Source: Streptomyces sp. NBC_00670 (GTDB lineage: Bacteria > Actinomycetota > Actinomycetes > Streptomycetales > Streptomycetaceae). Taken from it: a stretch of 64,000 bases of DNA. Every line of letters starts with the position of its first letter. Positions within the stretch are counted from its first letter, which is position 1. The position numbers were made by a program, and so were the translations under genes. The notes under the pieces are model-generated. The model was not told the DNA's origin. It was given only the letters and a program-made list of their open reading frames with translations, and ran no database searches. The stretch spans positions 5,271,001 to 5,335,000 of the forward strand of contig NZ_CP109017.1 in NCBI RefSeq assembly GCF_036226765.1, written 5' to 3'. This document shows, piece after piece, positions 35,255 through 43,869 of this stretch.

Positions 35255-35863
35255 TCAGGCCTGCTTGATCGCCGAGATGTCGAACAAGAGCTTGATCTTG
35301 TCGGACACCAGCACCCCACCCGCCTCGAGCGCCGCGTTGTACGTCAACCCCCACTCCGACCGCAGAATCTCCGCCCGCCCCTCGAACCCGACCCGCTCGT
35401 TCCCGAACGGATCCGTCGCCGACCCGTTGAACTCGAGGTCGATCGTCACCGGCCGGGTGACGCCCACGATGGTCAGGTCCCCCGTGATCCGGTAGTCGTC
35501 CCCGCCCACCGCCTCCGCCGCCGTCGAACGGAACGTCATCGTCGGGAACTCCTCCGTCTTGAAGAAGTCACCGCTGCGCAGGTGCCCGTCCCGGTCGGCG
35601 GACCCCGTGTCGATGCTGGCCATCGTCACATCGATCGTGGCCGTCGACTTCGCCGGATCGCTCCCGTCGAGGTGCAACGAGCCCTCGAACTCCTTGAAGC
35701 TGCCCTTGACGTTGGTCACCATCGCGTGCCGCGCCGTGAAGGCGAGGGACGAGTGGGCGGGGTCGATGGTGTAGTCGCCGGTGAGCGCGGCGAGGTCCGG
35801 GCCGGCCGCCGCGGTGCCCGCGGCAGAGGTGGTCTCGTCGTTGCCGCGGCCGAAGATACCCAT
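35255..35863 (-). CDS. YceI-family lipid-binding protein
   Basis: 202 residues from ATG 35863 with GAGGAG six bases upstream; the frame to 35896 is less likely. No signal peptide, so it is cytoplasmic, unlike E. coli YceI. The lipocalin-like barrel shows GDYTIDPAHSSLAFTARHAMVTNVKGSFKEFEG, ATIDVTMASIDTGSADRDGHLRSGDFF, MTFRSTAAE and ITGDLTIVGVTRPVTIDLEF, all standard for the family, which binds long isoprenoid or fatty chains. Upstream is a 6-2-6 palindrome that may be an operator. Confidence 0.93.
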   Translation of the reverse strand: MGIFGRGNDETTSAAGTAAAGPDLAALTGDYTIDPAHSSLAFTARHAMVTNVKGSFKEFEGSLHLDGSDPAKSTATIDVTMASIDTGSADRDGHLRSGDFFKTEEFPTMTFRSTAAEAVGGDDYRITGDLTIVGVTRPVTIDLEFNGSATDPFGNERVGFEGRAEILRSEWGLTYNAALEAGGVLVSDKIKLLFDISAIKQA

Positions 35864-36268
35864 GGCGCACTCCTCAATTGGTTGAAGATTTAACAACTCC
35901 GTACTTGTACGGTAGACCCATTCTGTTCAAGGTTCAACATCGTCGGGGCCGTTTCGGCGAAGTCGCCCCGGACTCCGTACGATCGGTCCGCCGAGAGCGC
36001 CCCGGTGTCGACCGCCGGGCGTCGGCCGGCCCCTCCCGTGCCCCCGGTCGGGCGTCGCCCGTCACTCCGGTGCGGGCATGCGGGCGGACCGAATGTGAGC
36101 ACGCTCTCCCTGTCGTCCTTTGTGCGCCCCCTACAACGCCGAACCCCTCTGAGCAGTCGAAACGGCTGCATCCCGGTAGGGTTCTGTTCAGTCGCACCAG
36201 GAAAACGCCCCGGAGACTGTACGGAGTCGACGGCTCGCTTTCGCCGGTCGGCTTCGTAAGGTCACTAC
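35864..36268. promoter_or_regulatory. Divergent promoter region of yceI and accB, with palindrome
   Basis: 405 bases. CCGTAC-TT-GTACGG (35899-35912) is a perfect 6-2-6 inverted repeat; GTTGAAGATTTAAC (35881-35894) and GTTCAAGGTTCAAC (35926-35939) are further dyad-like elements near the yceI side. A TAGGGT at about 36175 could be the accB -10. No gene is evident. Confidence 0.45.
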
Positions 36269-37864
36269 ATGACCGTTTTGGAAGAGACGACGGGCGAACC
36301 CACCGGCGAACCTGCGGATGCCCGCGGCCGGGTCGCCGAGCTGCACGAGATCCGTGCGCAGGCGCTGGCGGGCCCCGGTGAGAAGGCGACCGAGGCGCAG
36401 CACGCCAAGGGCAAGCTGACCGCCCGGGAGCGGATCGAGCTGCTGGTGGACCCCGGTTCCTTCCAGGAGGTCGAGCAGTTGCGGCGGCACCGGGCGACGG
36501 GGTTCGGCCTGGAGGCCAAGAAGCCGTACACCGACGGTGTCATCACCGGCTGGGGCACGGTGGAGGGCCGTACGGTCTTCGTCTACGCCCACGACTTCCG
36601 GATCTTCGGCGGTGCGCTGGGCGAGGCCCACGCCACGAAGATCCACAAGATCATGGACATGGCCATCGCGGCCGGTGCCCCGCTGGTGTCGCTGAACGAC
36701 GGCGCCGGCGCCCGTATCCAGGAGGGTGTCTCCGCCCTCGCCGGCTACGGCGGCATCTTCCAGCGCAACACCAAAGCCTCCGGTGTCATCCCGCAGATCA
36801 GCGTGATGCTCGGCCCCTGCGCGGGCGGCGCGGCCTACAGCCCGGCGCTCACGGACTTCGTGTTCATGGTCCGCGACACCTCGCAGATGTTCATCACCGG
36901 GCCCGACGTGGTCAAGGCCGTCACCGGTGAGGAGATCACCCAGAACGGCCTGGGCGGTGCCGACGTGCACGCCGAGACCTCCGGGGTGTGCCACTTCGCC
37001 TACGACGACGAGGAGACCTGCCTCGCCGAGGTGCGGTACCTCCTCTCCCTCCTCCCGCAGAACAACCGGGAGAACCCGCCGCGCACCGAGTGCTCCGACC
37101 CCGCCGACCGCCGCTCCGAGACCCTGCTCGACCTGGTCCCGGCCGACGGCAACCGGCCCTACGACATGACCAAGGTCATCGAGGAGCTCGTCGACGACGG
37201 CGAGTACCTGGAGGTCCACGAGCGCTGGGCGCGCAACATCCTGTGCGCGCTGGCCCGGCTCGACGGCCAGGTCGTCGGCATCATCGCCAACCAGCCCCAG
37301 GTCCTGGCCGGCGTGCTGGACATCGAGGCGAGCGAGAAGGCCGCGCGCTTCGTGCAGATGTGCGACGCCTTCAACATCCCGATCATGACCCTCCTGGACG
37401 TGCCCGGCTTCCTGCCCGGCGTCGACCAGGAGCACGGCGGCATCATCCGGCACGGGGCCAAACTGCTGTACGCCTACTGCAACGCCACCGTGCCCCGGAT
37501 CTCGCTGATCCTGCGCAAGGCCTACGGCGGCGCGTACATCGTCATGGACAGCCAGTCCATCGGCGCGGACCTCACCTACGCCTGGCCCACCAACGAGATC
37601 GCGGTGATGGGCGCGGAGGGGGCGGCCAACGTCATCTTCCGGCGGCAGATCGCCGGGGCCGAGGACCCCGAGGCCATGCGGGCGCGCATGGTCAAGGAGT
37701 ACAAGTCCGAGCTGATGCACCCCTACTACGCGGCCGAACGCGGACTGGTCGACGACGTCATCGACCCCACCGAGACGCGTGAAGTGCTCATCAAGTCGCT
37801 GGCGATGCTGCAGACCAAGCACGCCGATCTGCCCTCCCGCAAGCACGGCAACCCGCCGCAGTAA
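36269..37864 (+). CDS. accB: Acyl-CoA carboxylase carboxyltransferase (beta) subunit
   Basis: 531 residues. It transfers carboxyl from biotin (on an AccA-type alpha subunit elsewhere) to acetyl- or propionyl-CoA, supplying malonyl- and methylmalonyl-CoA for fatty acids and polyketides. N-terminal crotonase half: LNDGAGARIQEGVSALAGYG, then LGPCAGGAAYSPALTDF. C-terminal half: LDVPGFLPGVDQEHGGIIRHGAK and KAYGGAYIVMDSQSIGADL. The residue after KAYGGAY is Ile (424), which from published S. coelicolor work marks AccB, able to take acetyl-CoA, as opposed to PccB with Asp. AccE follows 35 bases on. Confidence 0.94.
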   Translation: MTVLEETTGEPTGEPADARGRVAELHEIRAQALAGPGEKATEAQHAKGKLTARERIELLVDPGSFQEVEQLRRHRATGFGLEAKKPYTDGVITGWGTVEGRTVFVYAHDFRIFGGALGEAHATKIHKIMDMAIAAGAPLVSLNDGAGARIQEGVSALAGYGGIFQRNTKASGVIPQISVMLGPCAGGAAYSPALTDFVFMVRDTSQMFITGPDVVKAVTGEEITQNGLGGADVHAETSGVCHFAYDDEETCLAEVRYLLSLLPQNNRENPPRTECSDPADRRSETLLDLVPADGNRPYDMTKVIEELVDDGEYLEVHERWARNILCALARLDGQVVGIIANQPQVLAGVLDIEASEKAARFVQMCDAFNIPIMTLLDVPGFLPGVDQEHGGIIRHGAKLLYAYCNATVPRISLILRKAYGGAYIVMDSQSIGADLTYAWPTNEIAVMGAEGAANVIFRRQIAGAEDPEAMRARMVKEYKSELMHPYYAAERGLVDDVIDPTETREVLIKSLAMLQTKHADLPSRKHGNPPQ

Positions 37865-37899
37865 CGCTGCGGACACCTTCCTCACGGAGACTGAAGACC

Positions 37900-38094
37900 A
37901 TGAACGTTCCTGACATCCGCGTCGAGAAGGGGCACGCCGGGCCCGAGGAAGTCGCGGCGATCACGGCGGTGCTGTTGGCCCGGGCGGCGGCCCGGCAGGA
38001 GCCGGCGGCTGCCGGGCACCGTGGGCGCGCGCGGGCCGGCTGGCGTCGGCTGGAGCGCGAGAACGGCTTCCGCGCGCCCCACAGCTGGCGCTGA
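37900..38094 (+). CDS. accE: Acyl-CoA carboxylase epsilon subunit
   Basis: 64 residues. Small subunit that binds and stimulates the AccA-AccB complex in actinomycetes. The pattern fits the family: IRVEKGHAGPEEVAAITAVLLARAAA followed by an Ala/Arg-rich stretch and the conserved tail WRRLERENGFRAPHSW. It lies 35 bases after accB with GGAG ahead of the ATG, so the two are co-expressed. Followed by a strong terminator. Confidence 0.93.
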   Translation: MNVPDIRVEKGHAGPEEVAAITAVLLARAAARQEPAAAGHRGRARAGWRRLERENGFRAPHSWR

Positions 38095-38112
38095 CCCCAC
38101 GCCCAACGAGAA

Positions 38113-38147
38113 GGGCCCCTCCGCAGCGATGCGGAGGGGCCCTTTTT
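38113..38147 (+). terminator. Terminator after accE
   Basis: GGGCCCCTCCGC (38113-38124) and GCGGAGGGGCCC (38131-38142) form a perfect 12-bp stem with loop AGCGAT, followed by TTTTT. Confidence 0.97.
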
Positions 38148-38164
38148 CGTGGTGCCTGTGGGCG

Positions 38165-38390
38165 CGCCCTCATTTCCTTCGCCCCCGCCGCCCCTACCCT
38201 TCCCATCCCTTACAAGGGGCTCCGCCCCTTGGACCCCGGGAGAGCTTGGGTGGGTGGGGTTTCGTCGGGGGGTGCGGGTGGGTGGGGACTTCTCGCGCAG
38301 TTCCCCGCGCCCCTCAAAAGCAGGGGGGCGCCCCCAGCCTTCTGGGGGCGCGGGGAACTGCGCGATCAACCACGACGGGCCCGCAGTCGG
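38165..38390. repeat. Dispersed repeats with 20-bp inverted pair
   Basis: Module B inverted at 38175-38230, then module A family. CGCGCAGTTCCCCGCGCCCC (38294-38313) faces its exact complement at 38345-38364, making a perfect 20-bp stem. No gene lies between accE and the converging cvnD. Confidence 0.8.
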
Positions 38391-38456
38391 CAACCCGCCT
38401 CCGGGGGCAGCCCGGAAGCCGTTGCGCCCCCCCGGGGAACCGGTAGCCGCTGTGCG

Positions 38457-39038
38457 CTACCGGAGCCGCGCCATCAGCGCGTGCTCCACGAGCGTGATGA
38501 GCGTCGACTTCGCGTCGGCGCGATGCCTCGCGTCCGTCGTGATGATCGGCGCATCGGGGCCGATCTGCAGCGCCTCCCGGACTTCGTCCGGGTTGTACGG
38601 CTGCTGGCCGTCGAAGCCGTTGAGGGCGATGACGAACGGCAGGCCGGAGTTCTCGAAGTAGTCGACCGCGGGGAAGCAGTCGGCCAGGCGCCGGGTGTCC
38701 ACGAGCACCACCGCGCCGATCGCGCCGCGCACCAGGTCGTCCCACATGAACCAGAAGCGGTCCTGGCCGGGCGTGCCGAACAGGTACAGGATCAAATCCT
38801 GGTCGAGGGTGATGCGGCCGAAGTCCATGGCCACCGTGGTGGTGGTCTTGTCCCCGGTGTGGGTCAGGTCGTCGATGCCGGCCGACGCGGACGTCATGAC
38901 GGCCTCTGTGCGCAGCGGGTTGATCTCCGAGACGGCGCCGACGAACGTGGTCTTGCCCACGCCGAAGCCGCCCGCCACCACGATCTTCGCGGACGTGGTG
39001 GAGCGGGAAGGCCCTCCGCTAGAGCTTGCGAAGTCCAC
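38457..39038 (-). CDS. cvnD: Conservon GTP/ATP-binding protein CvnD (first copy)
   Basis: 193 residues from GTG 39038, overlapping the end of cvnC by 20 bases. Ras/MglA-like small GTPase: Walker A VVAGGFGVGKTTFVGAVSE, switch region DKTTTTVAMDFGRITLD, G3 FGTPGQDRF and G4-like ALNGFDG. In conservons CvnD forms a membrane complex with CvnA, B and C, likened to eukaryotic G-protein-coupled systems. A 205-base block is identical to the second cvnD. From memory this conservon corresponds to cvn2 of S. coelicolor. Confidence 0.93.
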   Translation of the reverse strand: MDFASSSGGPSRSTTSAKIVVAGGFGVGKTTFVGAVSEINPLRTEAVMTSASAGIDDLTHTGDKTTTTVAMDFGRITLDQDLILYLFGTPGQDRFWFMWDDLVRGAIGAVVLVDTRRLADCFPAVDYFENSGLPFVIALNGFDGQQPYNPDEVREALQIGPDAPIITTDARHRADAKSTLITLVEHALMARLR

Positions 39039-39588
39039 TGAGCACCCTTTCGAGCAAAGTCACGTCTGGCTGTCCGCCGGCGCTCTCGTCGCCGCCGGGC
39101 TGATGAATGGCGACCAGGCCCGCCTCCGCCAAGTCGGCGACGAGGATCCTGGCCACGCCGAGAGGGATCGTCAGGAGGGCCGAGATCTCGGCGACCGACT
39201 TGATTTCCCGGCAGAGTTGGCAGATCCGCTGATGCTCGGGCAGCTGGCCCTGCATCTGGTGCGGCTGCGCGGTGGTGTGCACCAGCGCCTCGATGGCGAG
39301 CTGGTAGCGGGGCCTGGTGCGGCCGCCCGTCATGGCGTACGGGCGCACCAGGGGGTTCGACGCCCCCGCGGGCGCCGGCTCGGGGGTGCGTCGCTGCGGC
39401 TGCACGGGCTGGATGCGGGGTGCCGAGGGCTGGTCGTACGGTGACGGACCGGGACCCTGCGGCGGGTACGGCGAGCCGTGCCGGGGGGTGGAGGGGAAGT
39501 CGTACCGGTGCCCCGAACCGTCGCCGTGGCCCTGCTGGGGGCCGTACGACCAGTTCTGCGAAGGCGAACCGCCTGGGGGTGTTGTCAC
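39019..39588 (-). CDS. cvnC: Conservon protein CvnC (DUF742), first copy
   Basis: 189 residues from GTG 39588, preceded by GGAGGAGAG. A Pro/Gln/Gly-rich N-terminal half (to about 85) is followed by the DUF742 domain: LVRPYAMTGGRTRPRYQLAIEALV, LPEHQRICQLCREIKSVAEISALL, PLGVARILVADLAEAGLV, ending VTLLERVLSGLRKL. The domain is a winged-helix-like partner of the CvnD GTPase. Its C-terminal codons overlap the cvnD start, so translation is coupled. Confidence 0.92.
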   Translation of the reverse strand: MTTPPGGSPSQNWSYGPQQGHGDGSGHRYDFPSTPRHGSPYPPQGPGPSPYDQPSAPRIQPVQPQRRTPEPAPAGASNPLVRPYAMTGGRTRPRYQLAIEALVHTTAQPHQMQGQLPEHQRICQLCREIKSVAEISALLTIPLGVARILVADLAEAGLVAIHQPGGDESAGGQPDVTLLERVLSGLRKL

Positions 39589-39685
39589 GATCTCTCCTCC
39601 TCCGACTGTGCCGGGCACCCAACCCTGTGGAAGCCGCGTCCCGAAACCTTACGGCCCCGGGACGCCAAGACGCACGGTCCGTTTG

Positions 39686-40108
39686 TCAGTTGAGAAGGCT
39701 CCCCTGGAGCTCCGCACGGAGATCGGGTGTCAGCACCGTACCGGCACGGTCCACCAGGAGGGCCATCTCGTACCCGATGAGGCCGATGTCCGCCTCCGGG
39801 TGTGCGAGAACCGCGAGGGAGGAGCCGTCGGAGATGGACATGATGAACAGGAATCCCCGCTCCATCTCCACAACCGTCTGATTCACGCTCCCGCCCTCGA
39901 AGATGCGGGAGGCACCCGCGGTCAGCGAGGTCAGACCCGACGCGACGGCCGCCAGCTGGTCGGCGCGGTCGCGGGGGAAACCTTCGGACATCGCCAGAAG
40001 GAGGCCGTCGGCGGAGACCACCACCGTGTGGGACACCCCCGGGGTGTTGTCCACGAAGTTGGTGATCAACCAGTTCAGGTTCTGTGCCGCCTGGCTCATC
40101 GGGCTCAC
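39686..40108 (-). CDS. cvnB: Conservon Roadblock/LC7 protein CvnB, first copy
   Basis: 140 residues from GTG 40108 (AGGAG eight bases ahead, inside the end of cvnA); the internal ATG 40099 is an alternative. Roadblock/LC7 fold: LNWLITNFVDNTPGVSHTVV, VSADGLLLAMSEGFPRDRADQLAAVASG, ERGFLFIMSISDGSSLAVLA. In the family this protein is a GTPase-regulating partner of CvnD. Its start is one base past the cvnA stop. Confidence 0.94.
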   Translation of the reverse strand: MSPMSQAAQNLNWLITNFVDNTPGVSHTVVVSADGLLLAMSEGFPRDRADQLAAVASGLTSLTAGASRIFEGGSVNQTVVEMERGFLFIMSISDGSSLAVLAHPEADIGLIGYEMALLVDRAGTVLTPDLRAELQGSLLN

Positions 40109-40109
40109 A

Positions 40110-43100
40110 CTAACGCTCCTGGTTGTAGGTGCTGTCAGGACCACTGTGCTCATTCCTTGTGGCCTGGCCGTTCTTGTCACTTCCTGCGCTGCGTCCCCGC
40201 TGGACGCCCCGGCGCAGGTTGCTCAGCCTGCCCCGTACGTCCTCGGGGGCGCGGGAGACCTGTGGGCCCCCCTGCTCGGTGGGTTCCGCGGCGCCCTCCA
40301 TGAGGTTCGCCTTGGGCACCCGGCGCGGCAGCCCGGAGGCGGTCACCCCGCCCGCCTTGGGCTTGCGGAGCTGGGAGGCGTGCTGCCAGCGCTCGTCGTT
40401 GGCCGAGCGCCAGTCGCCGCCCGGCTCCACCGGCGCCGCCGGCGATTCGGGTGCCGCCGTCCGCTGTCGCGCCCCGGCGCCGTTCGCACCGCTCGCGGTG
40501 GTGCCGCGGCGGGGCAGTCCGGCGTCGGTCAGCTGGTGGCCGGCGGTGGGGGCCGGCCCCGGACGGTCGAAGCCTACGCGGTCGGGCTCGGCCACGTCAG
40601 CGGCCTGCGAGGATTCCGTTTCCGGAGCGTAGTCGGAGTGATATCCGCCGGAGAACTCGTCCTGCTTCGGCCAGTTCTCCTGGTAGGCGCCGTTGTCGAG
40701 ACCCGTACGCGTGTCCGAGGCCGAGGCTCCGGTGGGCGCCTGCGTGTCCTGGGCGGGCTCCGCATACGCCTGCTCCGGGTAGCCGCCGTGCACCGGGAAC
40801 TCCCCGCCGGGGGCGGGAGCGGTGCCCTGGGCGAAGTACGTCTCGCCGTACGCGGGCTGCTGCGGCTGCTCGTACGCGTCCTGGCGGTCGTAGCCCGGCC
40901 GCTGCTGGTCGTAGCCGGTGGCCGGGTCGGCGTAGCCCTGCTCCGCCGCGTAAGCCGCGGGCGTCTCCGGGTAGGTGCCGTTCTGGCCCTCCCGGCCGCC
41001 CTGCCCGTTGTCGTAGGCGGACTGCTGCTGGGCCTCGTACTGCGCGGTGAAGTCGTCCGGGTACGGCTGCGCTTGCGCCTGGGCGTGCTCGGGGCTCTCA
41101 GCGGCGGGCTCGCCCTGGGTCTGCGCTTCCAGCGCGGCCCGGCGCTCGCCGCGGGCCAGGGAGCGGCCCACCGGGTCCAGGCCGCGGAGGTCGTCGGGGA
41201 CGTCGGCGTAGCGGCTGTCGTCGAAGCCGAGTTCGGCGGCGGTGCGCAGCTGCGGGCCGTCGAAGTTCTCGCCGGGGAAGGACTGCTCGGGGATGAGCTG
41301 GGAGACGGTGAACTCGTCGCCGCCCTGCTGCCCGGTCTCGCCCCCGCCGCCGTGCGTGATCGCGTCCGGCAGCATGACCAGCGAGGTGGTGCCGGCCTGC
41401 TCGCCCGAGGGGCGCAGCTGGACCCGGATGCCGTGCCGGTCGGCGAGCCGGCCGACCACGAACAGGCCCATGCGCTGGGAGATCGCCACGTCCACGGTGG
41501 GCGGGTTGGCCAGCTTGTGGTTGATGTCGGCGAAGTCCTCGGCGGTCAGACCGATGCCCTTGTCGTGGATCTCGGTCATGATCCGGCCGTCGGGCAGCCG
41601 GGTCGCGGTCACCCGGACCTTGGTCTGCGGGGAGGAGAACGTGGTGGCGTTCTCCAGCAGCTCGGCGAGCAGGTGCACGAGGTCGGTCACCGCGCGGCCG
41701 TGGATCTCGGCCTCGGGGACGCCGGACAGCTCGATGCGCTCGTACTGCTCCACCTCGGAGGAGGCGGCGCGCAGCACGTCGACCAGCGGGACCGGCTGGT
41801 CCCAGCGGCGGCCCGGCTCCTCGCCGGCGAGGACCAGGAGGTTCTCACCGTTGCGCCGCATACGGGTGGCCAGGTGGTCGAGGCGGAAGAGGGCTTCCAG
41901 CTGGTCGGGGTCGGCCTCGTTGTTCTCCAGGTCGGTGATCAGGGTCAGCTGGCCCTCGATCAGCGACTGGTTGCGCCGCGAGAGGTTGGTGAAGATCGCG
42001 TTGATGTTGCCCCGCAGCAGGGCCTGCTCGGCGGCGAGCCGCACGGCCTCGCGGTGCACCTGGTCGAAGGCGCGGGCGACCTCGCCGATCTCGTCCGTGG
42101 TGGTGATCGGGATGGGTGCCACCCGGGTGTCGACCCGGCCGGGGTCGGTCCGCGAGAGCTGGTCGACCAGCATCGGCAGCCGCTGCTCGGCCACGCCGAA
42201 CGCGGCGTTGCGCAGCCGCCGCATCGAGCGGCTCATCTGCCGGGCCATGAGCCCGGCCAGCAGGAACGCGGCCAGGAGGGCGATGACCACGATGCCGCCG
42301 GTGATGAACGCGGACTGCTTGGCATCGTCGGCGATGGCGGAGGCGTCCGACACCGCGTTGTCGGCGAGGTCCGACTCGATCTTGCGGTAGGCGTCGTACT
42401 TGAGGGTGTTCACCCCCCACCAGTTCTGCGCGGTGATGCCCTTGGTGGCGAGCTGGGCGCGGACCGCCTCGTCGGTGGAGGGCAGGGTGGCCAGCGCCGA
42501 GACCATCTTGGTGGTGTCGGTGGGCGGCGGGACGTAGGTCTCGCCCTGGGCCGCGGCCGCCTCGGCGGCCTTCTTGGCCTGCTCCTGCCCGTCCGCCTTC
42601 AGCTGGGACTTGGCGGCGTCCAGCTTGGCGGCGTCCTGCTCGGTGCCGCCGCCGATGTACTCCTCGACGGCGATGTTCTCCAGGTAGGCGTACGAGGAGA
42701 GCGCCACCCGCTGCTTGCCCAGGCTGTCCTCGGAGGTGCCCGGCTTGATCAGCAGATGCGTGCCGATGGACCGCTCCAGCGACAGCGCCGCCTTGGTCAG
42801 CGAGATGGCGTAGACGGTACGGCCGTAGCTGGTGATGTTGCCGGTGCCGAGGCCGAGCTCGTTGGCGAACTCCATCAGCGGGTGGGCGACCTCGACATAG
42901 CCCTCCTCGGTCTGCACGCCGGTGAGCTTGGAGGTGTACGCGGCCTGGCGCAGCGGGACGAGCCCGGTCTCGGACTTGCGGAAGATGGCGAGCCGGCGCT
43001 CCAGGCCCGGCTTGTGCGGCATGCCCTTGGCGGCCTGGTCGAAGGCGTCGGCGGCCTTGTCCGTGTTGGCGCGGACCTGGACGACGGTGGAGTCCTTGGC

Positions 43101-43457
43101 GCCCTTGCCCTGCAACAGGGGTGCGGCGGAGACGTCCCGTTCCTGGTAGAGGGCGTCGGCGTAGGTGAGGGAGGCGCGCACCAGGCGGGCGGTGCTCTCG
43201 GCGTCCCGGGCCTCGTTCCAGGTGTCGATCGAGCTCTTCACCTGGAAGCCGCCCATGACCAGGCCGACCCCCACGGGTATGAGGAGGATCGCGTTCAGCC
43301 GGGTGGGCACGCGCCAGTTCCGGGGGGAGAGGCGGCCGCCGGACTTGGGCGCAGCCGTCGGTTCCGGTCCGGAAACCTGTGCGGGTGCCGCTCCGCGCGG
43401 CGGCGGGGTGAAGTTGCCCCGTGCCGACGGCTCGGGACCGTTCTTGCTTCGCCTCAC
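40110..43457 (-). CDS. cvnA: Conservon sensor histidine kinase CvnA, first copy (NIT domain)
   Basis: 1115 residues from GTG 43457 (GAGAGG eleven bases upstream). Domains: Pro/Ser-rich N-tail; membrane segment near 50 (LNAILLIPVGVGLVMGGF); extracellular nitrate/nitrite-sensing-type NIT domain (about 75-330, DALYQERDVSAAPLL); membrane segment (AFITGGIVVIALLAAFLLAGL); HAMP; kinase with phospho-acceptor His in FRLDHLATRMRRNGENLLVL and HATPase motifs HLLAELLENATTFSSP and HDKGIGL. The last 350 residues are Tyr/Gln/Gly-rich and disordered. It ends with a conserved Arg-rich motif, VRGRLSNLRRGVQRGR. The signal sensed is unknown. Confidence 0.94.
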   Translation of the reverse strand: MRRSKNGPEPSARGNFTPPPRGAAPAQVSGPEPTAAPKSGGRLSPRNWRVPTRLNAILLIPVGVGLVMGGFQVKSSIDTWNEARDAESTARLVRASLTYADALYQERDVSAAPLLQGKGAKDSTVVQVRANTDKAADAFDQAAKGMPHKPGLERRLAIFRKSETGLVPLRQAAYTSKLTGVQTEEGYVEVAHPLMEFANELGLGTGNITSYGRTVYAISLTKAALSLERSIGTHLLIKPGTSEDSLGKQRVALSSYAYLENIAVEEYIGGGTEQDAAKLDAAKSQLKADGQEQAKKAAEAAAAQGETYVPPPTDTTKMVSALATLPSTDEAVRAQLATKGITAQNWWGVNTLKYDAYRKIESDLADNAVSDASAIADDAKQSAFITGGIVVIALLAAFLLAGLMARQMSRSMRRLRNAAFGVAEQRLPMLVDQLSRTDPGRVDTRVAPIPITTTDEIGEVARAFDQVHREAVRLAAEQALLRGNINAIFTNLSRRNQSLIEGQLTLITDLENNEADPDQLEALFRLDHLATRMRRNGENLLVLAGEEPGRRWDQPVPLVDVLRAASSEVEQYERIELSGVPEAEIHGRAVTDLVHLLAELLENATTFSSPQTKVRVTATRLPDGRIMTEIHDKGIGLTAEDFADINHKLANPPTVDVAISQRMGLFVVGRLADRHGIRVQLRPSGEQAGTTSLVMLPDAITHGGGGETGQQGGDEFTVSQLIPEQSFPGENFDGPQLRTAAELGFDDSRYADVPDDLRGLDPVGRSLARGERRAALEAQTQGEPAAESPEHAQAQAQPYPDDFTAQYEAQQQSAYDNGQGGREGQNGTYPETPAAYAAEQGYADPATGYDQQRPGYDRQDAYEQPQQPAYGETYFAQGTAPAPGGEFPVHGGYPEQAYAEPAQDTQAPTGASASDTRTGLDNGAYQENWPKQDEFSGGYHSDYAPETESSQAADVAEPDRVGFDRPGPAPTAGHQLTDAGLPRRGTTASGANGAGARQRTAAPESPAAPVEPGGDWRSANDERWQHASQLRKPKAGGVTASGLPRRVPKANLMEGAAEPTEQGGPQVSRAPEDVRGRLSNLRRGVQRGRSAGSDKNGQATRNEHSGPDSTYNQER

Positions 43458-43649
43458 TCGACCAACAACCTCTCGGCGCCGGCACCCGGTCGTGCCGCGG
43501 TGTCTCCAGAGCCCTGTCGATGAACCTGTACGTCGTTCTGTACGTCCTTGACTACTGGGCAGTTCAGGCATTCCAGCACGCGGACCTCCGCTCTTCCAAA
43601 CATCGGAAAGCAACGATTCCGCGTGATGTAAGCGTCAGATAAATCGGTC
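43458..43649 (-). promoter_or_regulatory. Promoter region of first conservon
   Basis: 192 bases between the terminator at 43650 and cvnA. It is AT-richer than average; on the minus strand TTGACC is followed 14 bases later by TTACAT, a poorly spaced promoter candidate. Confidence 0.3.
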
Positions 43650-43681
43650 AAAAAGAGCGAGCCCCGCCAAAAGACGGGGCT
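43650..43681 (-). terminator. Terminator of the second conservon
   Basis: On the minus strand AGCCCCG and CGGGGCT form a 7-bp stem around an 8-base loop, followed by CGCTCTTTTT. It is placed 190 bases past the second cvnD stop and separates the two conservon transcripts. Confidence 0.8.
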
Positions 43682-43751
43682 TCCGTGCGCGCAGCGGCAC
43701 CGAGCGACCGCGACGCGTGTCGACGCAGACCGATTTCTACGTCTAAACGTT

Positions 43752-43838
43752 ATGAACAGCGGGGCCGACCGTGTCAAACACCACAGCCGGCTCCGCCGCG
43801 TCTACGCCGACGGCTACGACAACTGCCGTACGGCGTGA
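43752..43838 (+). CDS. Possible 28-residue peptide
   Basis: ATG 43752 to TGA 43838. Codon third positions are nearly all G/C, but there is no ribosome site, and it points against both conservons. The peptide is basic with ADRVKHHSRLRRVYADGYDN. May be chance or a leaderless mini-gene. Confidence 0.25.
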   Translation: MNSGADRVKHHSRLRRVYADGYDNCRTA

Positions 43839-43869
43839 ATGACTTGTGTGCTGGTTTCCTCCGTACCGG

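Noticed and set aside
39903..43523. 1206-codon frame on the plus strand
   Set aside because: Exact antisense shadow of the first cvnA, with Gly/Arg/Val-rich nonsense composition.
43752..43838. Firm gene call for the 28-codon frame
   Set aside because: No ribosome site; kept only at low confidence.
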